From Nitrospirota bacterium (GTDB lineage: Bacteria > Nitrospirota > Thermodesulfovibrionia > UBA6902): a DNA stretch of 64,000 bases. The DNA is taken from the NCBI GenBank assembly GCA_016215115.1, contig JACRLN010000057.1:1-64000 (forward strand), given 5' to 3'. A model generated the notes under the pieces. That model saw nothing but the letters and a program-made list of their open reading frames with translations, made no database searches and was not told where the DNA came from. The number at the start of each line of letters is the position of its first letter. Within the stretch, counting starts at the first letter, position 1. Of the stretch, positions 38,096 through 47,117 are shown piece by piece. Position numbers and translations under genes: made by a program.

Positions 38096-38303
38096 GTCAT
38101 TCTCCGGCTTGATCGGAGAATCCAGTTCTTTCCCCTGGATTCTTGCTTCCTCACTATTGCACTTTTGCACTTTTGTACTTCTACGCTTCCGCACTTCCCC
38201 CTTGCCCGTTTAACGTCATTTCGATTAGAATTAGGCGAGTGATTTTTGAGGGAGAAAGGGTAAGGGCTAAAATTTTACGACATATCGGTGCCAATTGCAA
38301 TAA
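38096..38303. repeat. Palindromic repeat and simple repeat before the RM gene
   Basis: At 38096-38126 gtcattctccggcttgatcggagaatcc forms a hairpin of the dispersed family, followed by tggattcttgc. At about 38152-38200 runs of cacttttgcacttttgtactt, with tacgcttccgcacttccc, make a degenerate simple repeat. No gene is visible here; the promoter of the restriction-modification gene is presumably in 38200-38300. Confidence 0.6.
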
Positions 38304-41300
38304 ATGTTAAAGAAATATTTAAAAAATATATTTGAGGTCAGCAAACGAGGGGACGCAACTGAATCAAGTTACTACTCCTGCATCGATGAGCTTTTTAAGA
38401 ATTATGCTGAATCAATAAACAAGAAGCAAGTTCATGTTACGACTATCCCTCAAAAGACCGATGCCGGAAACCCGGATTTCAGGGTATGGGATGGGAAACA
38501 GCATATCATTGGGTATATTGAAGCTAAAGCTCCAACCGTTAAATATCTGGATCAAATAGAAGACACTGAGCAGTTAAAACGCTATCTGCATACCTTCCCG
38601 AATTTGATATTAACCAACTTCTTTGAATTCAGACTTTATCGGGATGGTCGAATGATTGATAGTGTGCAGATTGCCAGACCTTTTTTAATACAAAAACTAA
38701 ACACAATTCCACCCGTTGAAAAAGAGCAGGAGTTTTTGAAGCTCCTTGAAGGTTTCTTTTCTTTTTCACTGCCAAAAGCATATACGGCAAAGACCCTCGC
38801 TGTAGAGCTTGCAAAAAGGACAAGGTTTTTAAAAGAGCAGGTCATAATTGAGGAATTGAAAGAGGAAGAGAAAAAGGGCAAAGGATTTATCCTCGGCTTT
38901 TATGAGGCGTTTCAGAAGTATCTTATACACGGCCTTTCAAAAGAAGATTTTGCAGACCTGTACAGTCAGACAATAGCCTATGGACTTTTTGCGGCAAGGA
39001 CACGCGCTGAGAACGGTTTTAACAGAAAGCTTGCATTCGACTATATACCGAGGACCATCGGGATATTAAGAGATGTTTTTAAGTTTATCTCCCTTGAAGA
39101 TTTACCTCCTCAGATGGAATGGGTTGTTGACGACATATCCGAAGTCCTTTCAGTTGCCGATGTAAAACAGATACTTCATAAATTTTATCATGAAGGCAAA
39201 GGGAGCGACCCGATCATTCATTTCTATGAGACATTCCTCGCGGAATACGACCCGAAGGAAAGGGAAAAGCGAGGAGTCTATTACACACCTGAACCTGTTG
39301 TCTCTTATATTGTCCGTTCTTTGCACAATATTCTAAAGAACTATTTTGATAAGGGAGACGGCTTTGCATCAGGCTCCGTAACCGTGTTGGACCCTGCGGC
39401 TGGAACGCTTACATTCCTTGCTGAGGCGGCCAAATTGTCGGTTGATGAATGCACTTCCAAATACGGCGAAGGAACCAGAACACCCCTTATAAAGGAATAT
39501 ATCCTTCAAAATTTCTATGCCTTTGAATTAATGATGGCGCCTTATGCTATCGGTCATTTGAAAATGTCTTTTATGCTTGAAGAGCTCGGATATAAACTTC
39601 AGAAGGACGAGAGATTTAATCTCTATCTCACAAATACCCTTGAAATGGATGAGCTTGAGCAGACCTCACTGCCGGGGATGGCGTCACTTTCAGAGGAATC
39701 GCATCTTGCGGGAATTGTTAAAAAGGAAAAACCCATACTCGTAATACTTGGCAATCCACCTTATTCAGGCCATTCAACCAATATCGGAGACTGGATATCA
39801 AAAGAGATAAAGGCATATTATCATGTTGACGGCAAGCCTCTCGGTGAAAAAAATCCCAAATGGCTTCAGGACGATTACGTGAAATTCATACGTTTTGCGC
39901 AGTGGAAGATAGATCGGGCAGGTGAGGGAGTTTTAGGCTTTATCACAAACCACAGCTACCTTGATAATCCGACATTCAGGGGAATGCGGCATTCATTGAT
40001 GCAAAGTTTTGACGAGATTTATCTGCTCGACCTTCACGGCAACAGCCTTAAGAAAGAGAAGAGCCCCGGCAGCTCAAAAGATGAGAATGTATTTGATATT
40101 CAGCAGGGCGTTGCCATTTCACTGTTCATTAAAAAAGGGGAAAAGAAAAAAGAGCCGTTCTATCCAACGCCGGAGCCTTCACCCCAGATGGATATTTTTA
40201 CGGAGGAAGAAAAGGAGGTTGAAGAAAAGCCCAAAAGGCACAAATGCAAGGTTTACCATTCGGAAATATGGGGACTCAGGGAGCATAAATATGACTGGCT
40301 CAGTAAGAACGACATAACAACAACGAAATGGAAAAAGTTAAAACCCAAATCCGAATTCCATTTCTTTGTGCCGAGAGATGAAAAACTGTTGAAGCAGTAT
40401 GAGTCATATCCGAAGATAACAGATATCTTCCCTGTTAACAGCGTGGGAATCGTTACTTCAAGAGATGGCTTTGTTATAGACGATGATAAAACGATTCTTA
40501 AGCGCCGTATCCGTATGTTCATAGATAAAAAAATGACGGATGATATTATAAGGCAGACCTTTTCGTTGCCCGACACCTCAAAATTCAATTTAGAAAAAGC
40601 TCGTGAAGCTGTCAAAGACGATATAAATTGGGAAGACAAGATAACGAAGATTCTATACAGACCTTTTGATGAGCAGTGGATTTTTTATCATGATGCCGTT
40701 ATCGAACGTTCACGCAGAGATGTTATGCAACATATGATGCAAGAGAACGTGTCTATTTGTTTTATGAGACAAGTTTCTTTAGAAGAAAGCTACACTCATT
40801 TTATTGCAACTGAACACATAGTTGATAACAGGACATTTTTAAGCAGTAAAGGGATTATTCAGCAAGCACCCCTCTATCTTTACAAGCCAAAAGAAAAACC
40901 TAAAAAGCGTTCCTTAAACAGCGTCATGATGCTATTTGAACCGGAGGCAGAGTATTTTGTGAGAAAGCCGAACATTGCTCCGGCAGTGTTTGAAAACCTG
41001 GAAAAGGCTTTTAAGAAAAGACCGGAATCCGAACAAATCTTCTTTTACATTTACGCCGTGCTTCATTCAAACATCTACCGCACAAAATATGCCGAGTTCC
41101 TGAAAACAGACTTTCCAAGAGTCCCTTTTACGAGAGACCGTAAGTTTTTTATGATAATGGCTGAGTACGGCAACTCCCTTGTCGAGCTTCACCTGATGAA
41201 GGCTAAGGAGCTGGATAAAACCAAAGTAAAATTTCGGAGCGGCAGGAATAAGATAGAGAAGCTAACATATGATTCCGAATCAGAACGTCTTTACATAAAC

Positions 41301-41519
41301 GAAGATCAGTATTTTGAGGGAATAGTGAATGAAGTATGGGTGTACCGGGTAGGTGGTTATCAGGTTTGTGAGAAATGGCTGAAAGACCGAAAAGGAAAAA
41401 CATTATCTCTTGAGGACATAAAACATTACTGCAAAGTTGTGACCGCTTTGCAAAAGACAATAGAGATTCAACACTTAATTGATAAAATTTACCCTGAAGT
41501 TGAGAAGGAAGTTGTTTAA
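38304..41519 (+). CDS. Single-chain restriction-modification enzyme (type IIG/ISP-like)
   Basis: 1071 residues combining nuclease, adenine methyltransferase and specificity parts. The N-terminal PD-(D/E)xK nuclease has GNPDF with D58 and YIE73AK75AP. A helical region follows. The methyltransferase has SAM motif I VTVLDPAAGTLTF (about residue 358) and motif IV LGNPPY (N484), so it makes N6-methyladenine. The C-terminal about 450 residues match the type ISP specificity region (KVYHSEIWGLREHKYDWL, FRSGRNKIEKLTYD, IKHYCKVVTALQKTI). No helicase domain is present, unlike LlaGI-type ISP enzymes. It stands alone, with no separate methylase or specificity gene, and protects the host from foreign DNA. 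The recognition site cannot be read from sequence. Confidence 0.9.
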   Translation: MLKKYLKNIFEVSKRGDATESSYYSCIDELFKNYAESINKKQVHVTTIPQKTDAGNPDFRVWDGKQHIIGYIEAKAPTVKYLDQIEDTEQLKRYLHTFPNLILTNFFEFRLYRDGRMIDSVQIARPFLIQKLNTIPPVEKEQEFLKLLEGFFSFSLPKAYTAKTLAVELAKRTRFLKEQVIIEELKEEEKKGKGFILGFYEAFQKYLIHGLSKEDFADLYSQTIAYGLFAARTRAENGFNRKLAFDYIPRTIGILRDVFKFISLEDLPPQMEWVVDDISEVLSVADVKQILHKFYHEGKGSDPIIHFYETFLAEYDPKEREKRGVYYTPEPVVSYIVRSLHNILKNYFDKGDGFASGSVTVLDPAAGTLTFLAEAAKLSVDECTSKYGEGTRTPLIKEYILQNFYAFELMMAPYAIGHLKMSFMLEELGYKLQKDERFNLYLTNTLEMDELEQTSLPGMASLSEESHLAGIVKKEKPILVILGNPPYSGHSTNIGDWISKEIKAYYHVDGKPLGEKNPKWLQDDYVKFIRFAQWKIDRAGEGVLGFITNHSYLDNPTFRGMRHSLMQSFDEIYLLDLHGNSLKKEKSPGSSKDENVFDIQQGVAISLFIKKGEKKKEPFYPTPEPSPQMDIFTEEEKEVEEKPKRHKCKVYHSEIWGLREHKYDWLSKNDITTTKWKKLKPKSEFHFFVPRDEKLLKQYESYPKITDIFPVNSVGIVTSRDGFVIDDDKTILKRRIRMFIDKKMTDDIIRQTFSLPDTSKFNLEKAREAVKDDINWEDKITKILYRPFDEQWIFYHDAVIERSRRDVMQHMMQENVSICFMRQVSLEESYTHFIATEHIVDNRTFLSSKGIIQQAPLYLYKPKEKPKKRSLNSVMMLFEPEAEYFVRKPNIAPAVFENLEKAFKKRPESEQIFFYIYAVLHSNIYRTKYAEFLKTDFPRVPFTRDRKFFMIMAEYGNSLVELHLMKAKELDKTKVKFRSGRNKIEKLTYDSESERLYINEDQYFEGIVNEVWVYRVGGYQVCEKWLKDRKGKTLSLEDIKHYCKVVTALQKTIEIQHLIDKIYPEVEKEVV

Positions 41520-41526
41520 GAAAACG

Positions 41527-43110
41527 TCAATCAATCCAGGTTACCGTCTGATCTTTTCTGCAGGCAGTATGTTTCTGCCAGTTGTCGCCTTTTGACTTGC
41601 AATCGGAACGGTAGTGGGCCCCGACACTGCCTTTTCTTGCAAGCGCAGCGTCAGTAATAAGTTGTGCAACGGTCAGCATGTTCTTCAATTCAAACCCCCT
41701 CCGGTTTTGAAAAGACATATCCAGAATAGCATTTTTCTTATCGAGCCACTTTTTTGCAATGGACAGAGATTCTCCACATCTTATGATTCCAACCTTGTTC
41801 CACATTACCTGCCTCAGGGTGCTCCTTGTTTTTTCAACATCAAGAGCGGACATTGAAGACGCTTTGTCAGAGAACCCTTCAGGATATGATTCAATGCCGG
41901 CAATATCTATATTTTCCTTATCGATATAGTGTGCCGCCTGTTTTCCCGTCCTCGCTCCATATACAAGTCCCTCGAGGAGGCTGTTTGATGCAAGACGATT
42001 TGCGCCGTGGACCCCTGTGCTGGCAACTTCCCCAGCAGCGAAAAGCCCCTTGATACTGGTTTCCCCATAGATATTTGTGTAAACACCGCCCATAATGTAA
42101 TGGGCAGCCGGAGAAACAGGTATCAGATCTTCAGTGATGTCAATGTTGTACTGAAGGCATGTAGCGTAAATGAGGGGAAATCGTTTTTTTGTAAATTCTT
42201 TATCTAAATGAGTAAGGTCCAGATAAACATGCCTTGAGTTCGTCTTGACCATTTCAGAAACGATGGCCCTTGTTACAGCATCCCTTGGAGCAAGCTCTGA
42301 CATTTCATGATACTCAGGCATAAACCTTTTTCGTTGAGTGTTTTTTAATACAGCGCCTTCGCCTCTCATCGCTTCACTTAACAGGAAAGGCGGCGCCGCC
42401 GGAAAATAAAGTGTAGTTGGATGGAACTGTATAAACTCCATATCAGAAATTAAAGCACCTGCCCTGCAGGCAATTGCTATCCCGTCACCGGTTGCGATCA
42501 TCGGGTTTGTGGTCCTTGAGAAAACCTGCCCAGCTCCCCCGGTTGCTAAAATCACTGCTTTTGCAAAAATATTAAAAACTGTGTCGTGTCTGAGAACAGT
42601 AGCGCCGACGCACCTGTCATTCTCCAAAATCAAATCAAGTGTAAAGGCAAAATCAAATCTTGAAATAGAAGGAAAGGAACGTGCTTTGTTGATAAGGACC
42701 CTCTCAATTTCTTTCCCGGTAGCGTCACCACGGGAATGAAGGATTCTTTTCCTGGAGTGAGCCGCTTCCATTGTAAAAGAGAGCTTACTTCCTTCCTTGT
42801 CAAATTCAGCGCCCCATGATATTAATTCAAGTATGAGACCCGGCCCTTCTTCAACCAGTATCCTGACGGCATCTTCCCTGCAAAGCCCATCGCCGGCCTT
42901 TATGGTATCATCATAATGGATGCCAACTTCATCTTCATCGCTCAAGGCAACGGCGATACCACCTTGAGCATATTCTGTACTGCTTTCCGTAGGTTTGTCT
43001 TTTGTAAGTACAAGTACACTGCCTTTTGGGGCCAGTTCAATAGCCGCTCTCAGCCCGGCAACTCCTCCTCCGATTACAAGAAAATCCACAGTCTTTATGG
43101 AAGGTTTCAT
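41527..43110 (-). CDS. nadB: L-aspartate oxidase
   Basis: FAD enzyme that turns L-aspartate into iminoaspartate for NAD synthesis. The FAD-binding loop is VIGGGVAGLRAAIEL (residues 11-25), with STEYAQGGIAVALS, the catalytic-region HSRGDATGKEIE and MEFIQFHPTTLYFP. AGEVASTGVHGANRLASNSLLEG is diagnostic for the NadB/SdhA family, and the substrate features SEAMRGEGA and PAAHYIMGGV fit NadB. 527 residues is normal. nadA and nadC are not adjacent. It converges with the restriction-modification gene, with 7 bp between them. Confidence 0.95.
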   Translation of the reverse strand: MKPSIKTVDFLVIGGGVAGLRAAIELAPKGSVLVLTKDKPTESSTEYAQGGIAVALSDEDEVGIHYDDTIKAGDGLCREDAVRILVEEGPGLILELISWGAEFDKEGSKLSFTMEAAHSRKRILHSRGDATGKEIERVLINKARSFPSISRFDFAFTLDLILENDRCVGATVLRHDTVFNIFAKAVILATGGAGQVFSRTTNPMIATGDGIAIACRAGALISDMEFIQFHPTTLYFPAAPPFLLSEAMRGEGAVLKNTQRKRFMPEYHEMSELAPRDAVTRAIVSEMVKTNSRHVYLDLTHLDKEFTKKRFPLIYATCLQYNIDITEDLIPVSPAAHYIMGGVYTNIYGETSIKGLFAAGEVASTGVHGANRLASNSLLEGLVYGARTGKQAAHYIDKENIDIAGIESYPEGFSDKASSMSALDVEKTRSTLRQVMWNKVGIIRCGESLSIAKKWLDKKNAILDMSFQNRRGFELKNMLTVAQLITDAALARKGSVGAHYRSDCKSKGDNWQKHTACRKDQTVTWID

Positions 43111-43582
43111 GATGGAAAAATAATAAGGTATTTAAGGGGGCAAGTCAAATCATATTTCAGGAAAGGTGCAACTTCACACTTTCTTCAAAGTTTTTATATA
43201 TCCTATAAACAAGGATGCTGACTCTGATGTTAAAGGTTATTTCCTGCCTAAGCTAAAAGCCCGATACTTTAACTTCAGCCATGTCCCCTCATGGGTCAGC
43301 ATCCTTTTTATCTTATCGGCTAAATCTGCAAAATATATTAATTGCTGTAGTGCGGCCAACGCTTCTTTACATATATTTCGAGAGTTTTGAGCCGTCATTC
43401 CCGCAGTCCTTAGGCGGGAATCCAGAGTTCTTTGTTTCTTAAAGACACTGGATTCCCGATTACTACCTCGGGAATGACAATAATTGCCGTGGTTTTTTTT
43501 AGTTAAATCAGTTACAAATATAAAATTCTTATGGTATAACTAAAAGTAATGGCTGTGATTAAACATCGAAGGAGATAGTATT
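43111..43582. repeat. 472-bp intergenic region with palindromic repeat
   Basis: Between nadB and the PPC-domain gene. The only structured piece is at 43394-43479: gtcattcccgcagtccttag...gcgggaatccagag, a spacer, then ggattcccgattactacctc to gggaatgacaa, a two-hairpin member of the dispersed family. A 74-codon frame at 43166-43390 has no ribosome site and no recognisable features, so I do not call it. An aaggagat ribosome site at 43569-43576 serves the next gene. Confidence 0.65.
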
Positions 43583-44017
43583 ATGAAATACCAGACAGGG
43601 AAACCAGGGAGAATAATTGTTGCGAGATTTGAGGACCATGAGGATGTACTTGAGAATCTTGTCAGCATCGCAAAAAAAGAGGCTATCAGGGCAGGGGTCT
43701 TTTTTCTTGTAGGCGGAATGCGTGAAGGTCGAATTGTTGTTGGCCCGGAAACAGATTCATTTCCTCCTGAACCGGTATGGAAAACACTTGGTCAAAGCCA
43801 TGAAGTACTTGGTAATGGAACAATCTTCTGGCAAAATGATGAACCCAAAATTCATTTTCACGGAGCCTTCGGTAAGAAAGATATGGTAAAAGTAGGATGT
43901 CTCAGGGAACAGTCAGAGACGTTTCTTGTACTTGAAGCTGTTCTCATTGAAATTGAAGGCATTACTGCAACAAGAGAGCTTGACCCTGTTTCCGGGATGG
44001 TGCTGTTGAAATTGTAA
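43583..44017 (+). CDS. PPC/DUF296-domain protein
   Basis: 144 residues making up a single PPC (plants and prokaryotes conserved, DUF296) domain: IIVARFEDHEDVLENLVSIA, FFLVGGMREGRIVVGPE, then PKIHFHGAFGK and the VLEAVLIEI strand. The family's characteristic histidine-rich H.H strand is present as HFHGAF. Members form trimers; plant versions are fused to AT-hooks, while the function of the free-standing bacterial proteins is unknown. The aaggagat site lies 6 bp upstream of the ATG. Confidence 0.88.
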   Translation: MKYQTGKPGRIIVARFEDHEDVLENLVSIAKKEAIRAGVFFLVGGMREGRIVVGPETDSFPPEPVWKTLGQSHEVLGNGTIFWQNDEPKIHFHGAFGKKDMVKVGCLREQSETFLVLEAVLIEIEGITATRELDPVSGMVLLKL

Positions 44018-44058
44018 ATCCGCCGCCGAAATTTATAAAAATTTTTGATTGATAATTC

Positions 44059-44595
44059 TTATTTGCTCATTGCATTCAATACCCTTTCATATTCACGTGC
44101 CTTTTCTTCAGGCACCTTGCCGCTTATTAAAAGCAGGATGTTGTCTTTTCTGAATATCCACCATGCAGGGGATTTGGGATCTTTATTCATTATTGAATAG
44201 TATGTTACGGATTCCCTGAGCTTATCCTCTGAATCATAACTGGATACGGTTCCACCAATGTCATTACCATAAGAAGGAATTAGAAAGACTGTACTCTCCT
44301 TTGCGCCTGCAGCACCTATAGTAAGTCCATACTTCACATCTACAATCTCCAGGGCGTTATCTTTTAGGGCCTTTACAACATCTTTACTCTCCCATTTGTA
44401 AAAAGACGATTTCTCCCGAAATTGTTGAGGGGGTTGTTGGAATGGCTGAATAACCGGGGGGTGAACCTGGCGGATAACTTTTGCTGATGAGATATCAAAA
44501 AATACAAATAAAATCGCGCAGATAATAAAGCAGGGGAACACCCCCCTAACCCCCCTTGATAGAGGGGAACAATATCTCATACCTTTTGCTTCCAT
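44059..44595 (-). CDS. Uncharacterised secreted protein with repeat-derived N-terminus
   Basis: About 178 residues; no recognised family. It has a signal-peptide-like stretch (GVFPCFIICAILFVFFDISSA), a Pro/Gln-rich linker (HPPVIQPFQQPPQQF), then a globular region with AKESTVFLIPSYGNDIGGTV and SPAWWIFRKDNILLLISG. The first about 15 codons (CSPLSRGVRG) are translated from a copy of the cccccttgatagagggg repeat (44533-44572), so either the repeat created a new N-terminus or the true start lies further in. Probably periplasmic. Confidence 0.7.
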   Translation of the reverse strand: MEAKGMRYCSPLSRGVRGVFPCFIICAILFVFFDISSAKVIRQVHPPVIQPFQQPPQQFREKSSFYKWESKDVVKALKDNALEIVDVKYGLTIGAAGAKESTVFLIPSYGNDIGGTVSSYDSEDKLRESVTYYSIMNKDPKSPAWWIFRKDNILLLISGKVPEEKAREYERVLNAMSK

Positions 44596-44620
44596 TAGTT
44601 GTTATAATTATGATTTAGTA

Positions 44621-44768
44621 ACACTTACTAAGCAGTTCATTAGGATGAAGACACGTTTGTCATGCCCGCAGGTAGTAAGCGGGCATCCTGTGCCTTTCCG
44701 GATTCCCGCTCAACAGACTGCGGGAATGACGCTTATGTATTCTTACTTATGAACTAGTTAGTAAGTGT
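44621..44768. repeat. Nested inverted repeat around a palindromic element
   Basis: acacttactaagcagttcat (44621-44640) is matched in inverse orientation by atgaactagttagtaagtgt (44749-44768). Inside them sits a palindromic repeat (44659-44732): gtcatgcccgcagg...gcgggcatcc, then ggattcccgctcaacagac to gcgggaatgacg. The outer arms are not seen around other copies in the window. The region separates a minus-strand secreted-protein gene from plus-strand lptF, so it covers both promoters. Confidence 0.75.
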
Positions 44769-44805
44769 AATAACAATGTTAATTTATATATTATAGAATT
44801 CAAAA

Positions 44806-45891
44806 ATGATAATTCACAGGACAATATTCAAAGAACTCTTTATAAATTTAGTCGTTATTATTTTTTCCCTTTCCATTATTCTTTTTATGGAAAAATTTGT
44901 CAAGATTACCAGGCTTCTTATGGGGAAAGGGACTGATATTAATGATATATTTAAAATATTTATTTATCTGCAGCCATCCATTTTATTGCTCTCCATCCCT
45001 ATGGCGATACTAATCGCCATATTTATCACTTACGGGAGAATGTCCACTGACAGTGAAATAGTCGTGTTGAAAGGATGCGGCCTGAGTTTTTTGGGGATGT
45101 CCAGAGCGGCTCTTATACTATCAGCAGTTTTTTTCGCGGCCCTTTTATTCGTCAGCCTTTATTTGTTGCCGCGGGGTATGGTTTCCTTTAAAAAGACCTT
45201 GTATGAAACTATAATAAGGAAGGCCTCCATGACATTTGAGGAAGAGGCTTTTTCTGATGTGTTTAAGGGCAATGTCATATATGTTAAAGAATTATCGTCT
45301 ATGAATCATTTTAAGGGGATTTTTGTTTACAGGGAAACAGCGAAAACAGATAATGAGCCCAAAATGCCTATGGTGATTGTCGCTGAAGGTGGGATGATGA
45401 GTTCTAACCCGGAAGAAGGATTAATAAATTTGACTATGAATAACGGATTTATTCATACATTTAATAAAAACACGTCATCTGAAATCGCTTTCTCTAAATA
45501 TGATCTGGTGCTTACTACAGGGATAGACCAGGAGAAGATAAAGCCTGAAGATATTAAAACCATTAAGCTATGGAAGGGCAGCAATAAAATAATTCCATGG
45601 GCGATAGAATTACACAGGAGATTGGCTTTGCCCTTTGCCTGTATTATTTTTGGTATTCTCGGGCCGGCGCTTTCTAACAGAATGGGGAAAATAGGAAGGC
45701 TTGGCGGCCTTTCTCTGAGCCTGTCAATCCTTATATTCTATTATTTGCTTCTTATTATTGGAGAGTCTCTTGCAAGGACCGGAAAGATACCGGCCTTTTG
45801 GGGAGGCTGGACTCCGAATTTATTTTTTGGCGTTCTTGCCGGGGTATTTTTTTACAGGGCCTATAAAGATAAACCAATTAAAAGATTTTAA
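44806..45891 (+). CDS. lptF: LPS export permease LptF
   Basis: Inner-membrane subunit of the LptB2FG ABC transporter that extracts lipopolysaccharide for transport to the outer membrane. 361 residues with six membrane helices in a 3+3 layout (IHRTIFKELFINLVVIIFSL, QPSILLLSIPMAILIAIFITYGRM; LPFACIIFGILGPALS, SILIFYYLLLIIGESLA, FFGVLAGVFFYRAY) and a periplasmic beta-jellyroll between about residues 125 and 255. It is followed after 6 bp by lptG. The pair implies an outer membrane with LPS and links functionally to the O-polysaccharide cluster upstream. Confidence 0.92.
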   Translation: MIIHRTIFKELFINLVVIIFSLSIILFMEKFVKITRLLMGKGTDINDIFKIFIYLQPSILLLSIPMAILIAIFITYGRMSTDSEIVVLKGCGLSFLGMSRAALILSAVFFAALLFVSLYLLPRGMVSFKKTLYETIIRKASMTFEEEAFSDVFKGNVIYVKELSSMNHFKGIFVYRETAKTDNEPKMPMVIVAEGGMMSSNPEEGLINLTMNNGFIHTFNKNTSSEIAFSKYDLVLTTGIDQEKIKPEDIKTIKLWKGSNKIIPWAIELHRRLALPFACIIFGILGPALSNRMGKIGRLGGLSLSLSILIFYYLLLIIGESLARTGKIPAFWGGWTPNLFFGVLAGVFFYRAYKDKPIKRF

Positions 45892-45897
45892 ATTATC

Positions 45898-46968
45898 ATG
45901 AAGATTCTCAGAAAATATTTTTTAAAAGAGTTCATCAAATATTTGTTTATTTTCCTTTTCGGTTTTACAACGATCTCAATTGTAGCGGAGTTTTTTGACA
46001 AGGCAAACGAGTTTTACAGTCATGACGCCCCTTTGTTTATTGTAGTTCAATACTTTTTATTACAGGCTCCAGGCGTTATGTTGTATGCATTGCCATTTGC
46101 AATATTGTTTTCCATACTCATCATTATCGGGATAGCTTCAAAATGGAAAGAAATAATAATTATCAAGGCATCCGGCGGCAGCACAAAAAGGCTTTTTACA
46201 AATTTCCTTTTGCTTGGAGTTGGTTTTACCCTCTTTGCCCTGATATTGGGAGAAACTGTTGTACCGGACTTAACGAGAAAGGCTGCATGGATAAGAAAGG
46301 TAAAGATACTAAAGGAAGAGCCTAAAATCATATACAGAGAAGAAGCCTTATGGCTGAAAGGACTTGATAAAAGCCTCATCCGTATCGATGGTTTTATAGC
46401 AGATGAAAATAAGGTACTGAAAACAAGCATTTTTAATTTCAGCCCTTCTTTCGGATTGGAAAAAAGAATAGAAGCAGATGAAGCTGTATGGATAAACGGG
46501 GTCTGGAAACTCAAAAATGTTACAGTTTTTGATTTCAGCAACAACACTACAAAAAGATATAATTCTCTCATTTCTGCTGCCATAGAAGAACCAAAAATAT
46601 TCAGAGAGGAAATGAAAAAGCCTCAAGAGATGAATTTTGCCGAACTTTATACATATTACAGTCGTCTTGAGAAAGCTGGATTTAAAAACCTTAAATATGT
46701 TGTCCGCTTATATGAAAAACTTTCTTACCCGACGATAAATTTTATTATGGCTCTTTTTGGCATCTCACTTGCATTAAATTCAAGATGGGGCGGCGGTATT
46801 AAGGCCGCGGGTTTTGGAGTTATTGTCAGTGTAATCTATTGGCTTATTTACTCAACTGGTATCTCGCTTGGTAATATAGGTATTCTCCCTCCGTGGTTCT
46901 CTCCATGGATTTGTCCGGTTGTCTTCGGCTTCACAGGGGGATTAATGTACTTCAATATTAAAGAATAA
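45898..46968 (+). CDS. lptG: LPS export permease LptG
   Basis: Second permease of the Lpt transporter, 356 residues, paralogous to LptF: KYFLKEFIKYLFIFLFGF, QAPGVMLYALPFAILFSILIIIGI, a periplasmic domain (about 120-260; WLKGLDKSLIRIDGF), then LYEKLSYPTINFIMALFGIS and the last helices ending FTGGLMYFNIKE. The 6-bp gap after lptF indicates co-translation in one operon. LptF/LptG assignment rests on order and similarity; the two could be swapped. Confidence 0.9.
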   Translation: MKILRKYFLKEFIKYLFIFLFGFTTISIVAEFFDKANEFYSHDAPLFIVVQYFLLQAPGVMLYALPFAILFSILIIIGIASKWKEIIIIKASGGSTKRLFTNFLLLGVGFTLFALILGETVVPDLTRKAAWIRKVKILKEEPKIIYREEALWLKGLDKSLIRIDGFIADENKVLKTSIFNFSPSFGLEKRIEADEAVWINGVWKLKNVTVFDFSNNTTKRYNSLISAAIEEPKIFREEMKKPQEMNFAELYTYYSRLEKAGFKNLKYVVRLYEKLSYPTINFIMALFGISLALNSRWGGGIKAAGFGVIVSVIYWLIYSTGISLGNIGILPPWFSPWICPVVFGFTGGLMYFNIKE

Positions 46969-46980
46969 ACCTAAAAAAGC

Positions 46981-47110
46981 ATTTCAGCCACGAATTTTCA
47001 CAAATTATCTCGAATAACAGGGAGCTTGTGACTGTTCAATTTGTCACCATTTTGGTTAAAGATAAAATCTGTCTTCAAGTTTATTTCATTCGTGTTCATT
47101 CGTGGCAACA
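46981..47110. repeat. Inverted repeat spacer (cacgaatttt / attcgtg)
   Basis: agccacgaattttcacaaat at the left and attcgtgttcattcgtggca at the right can pair imperfectly across a roughly 90-bp loop. It lies between convergent lptG and the prenyltransferase gene, so it could act as a bidirectional terminator-like hairpin, though no U-tract is evident. It resembles in style, but not in sequence, the cacagag repeats. Confidence 0.5.
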
Positions 47111-47117
47111 GCCGTAT

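Noticed and set aside
43166-43390. 74-codon plus-strand frame after nadB
   Set aside because: No ribosome site, no family resemblance, overlaps a spacer that ends in a palindromic repeat.
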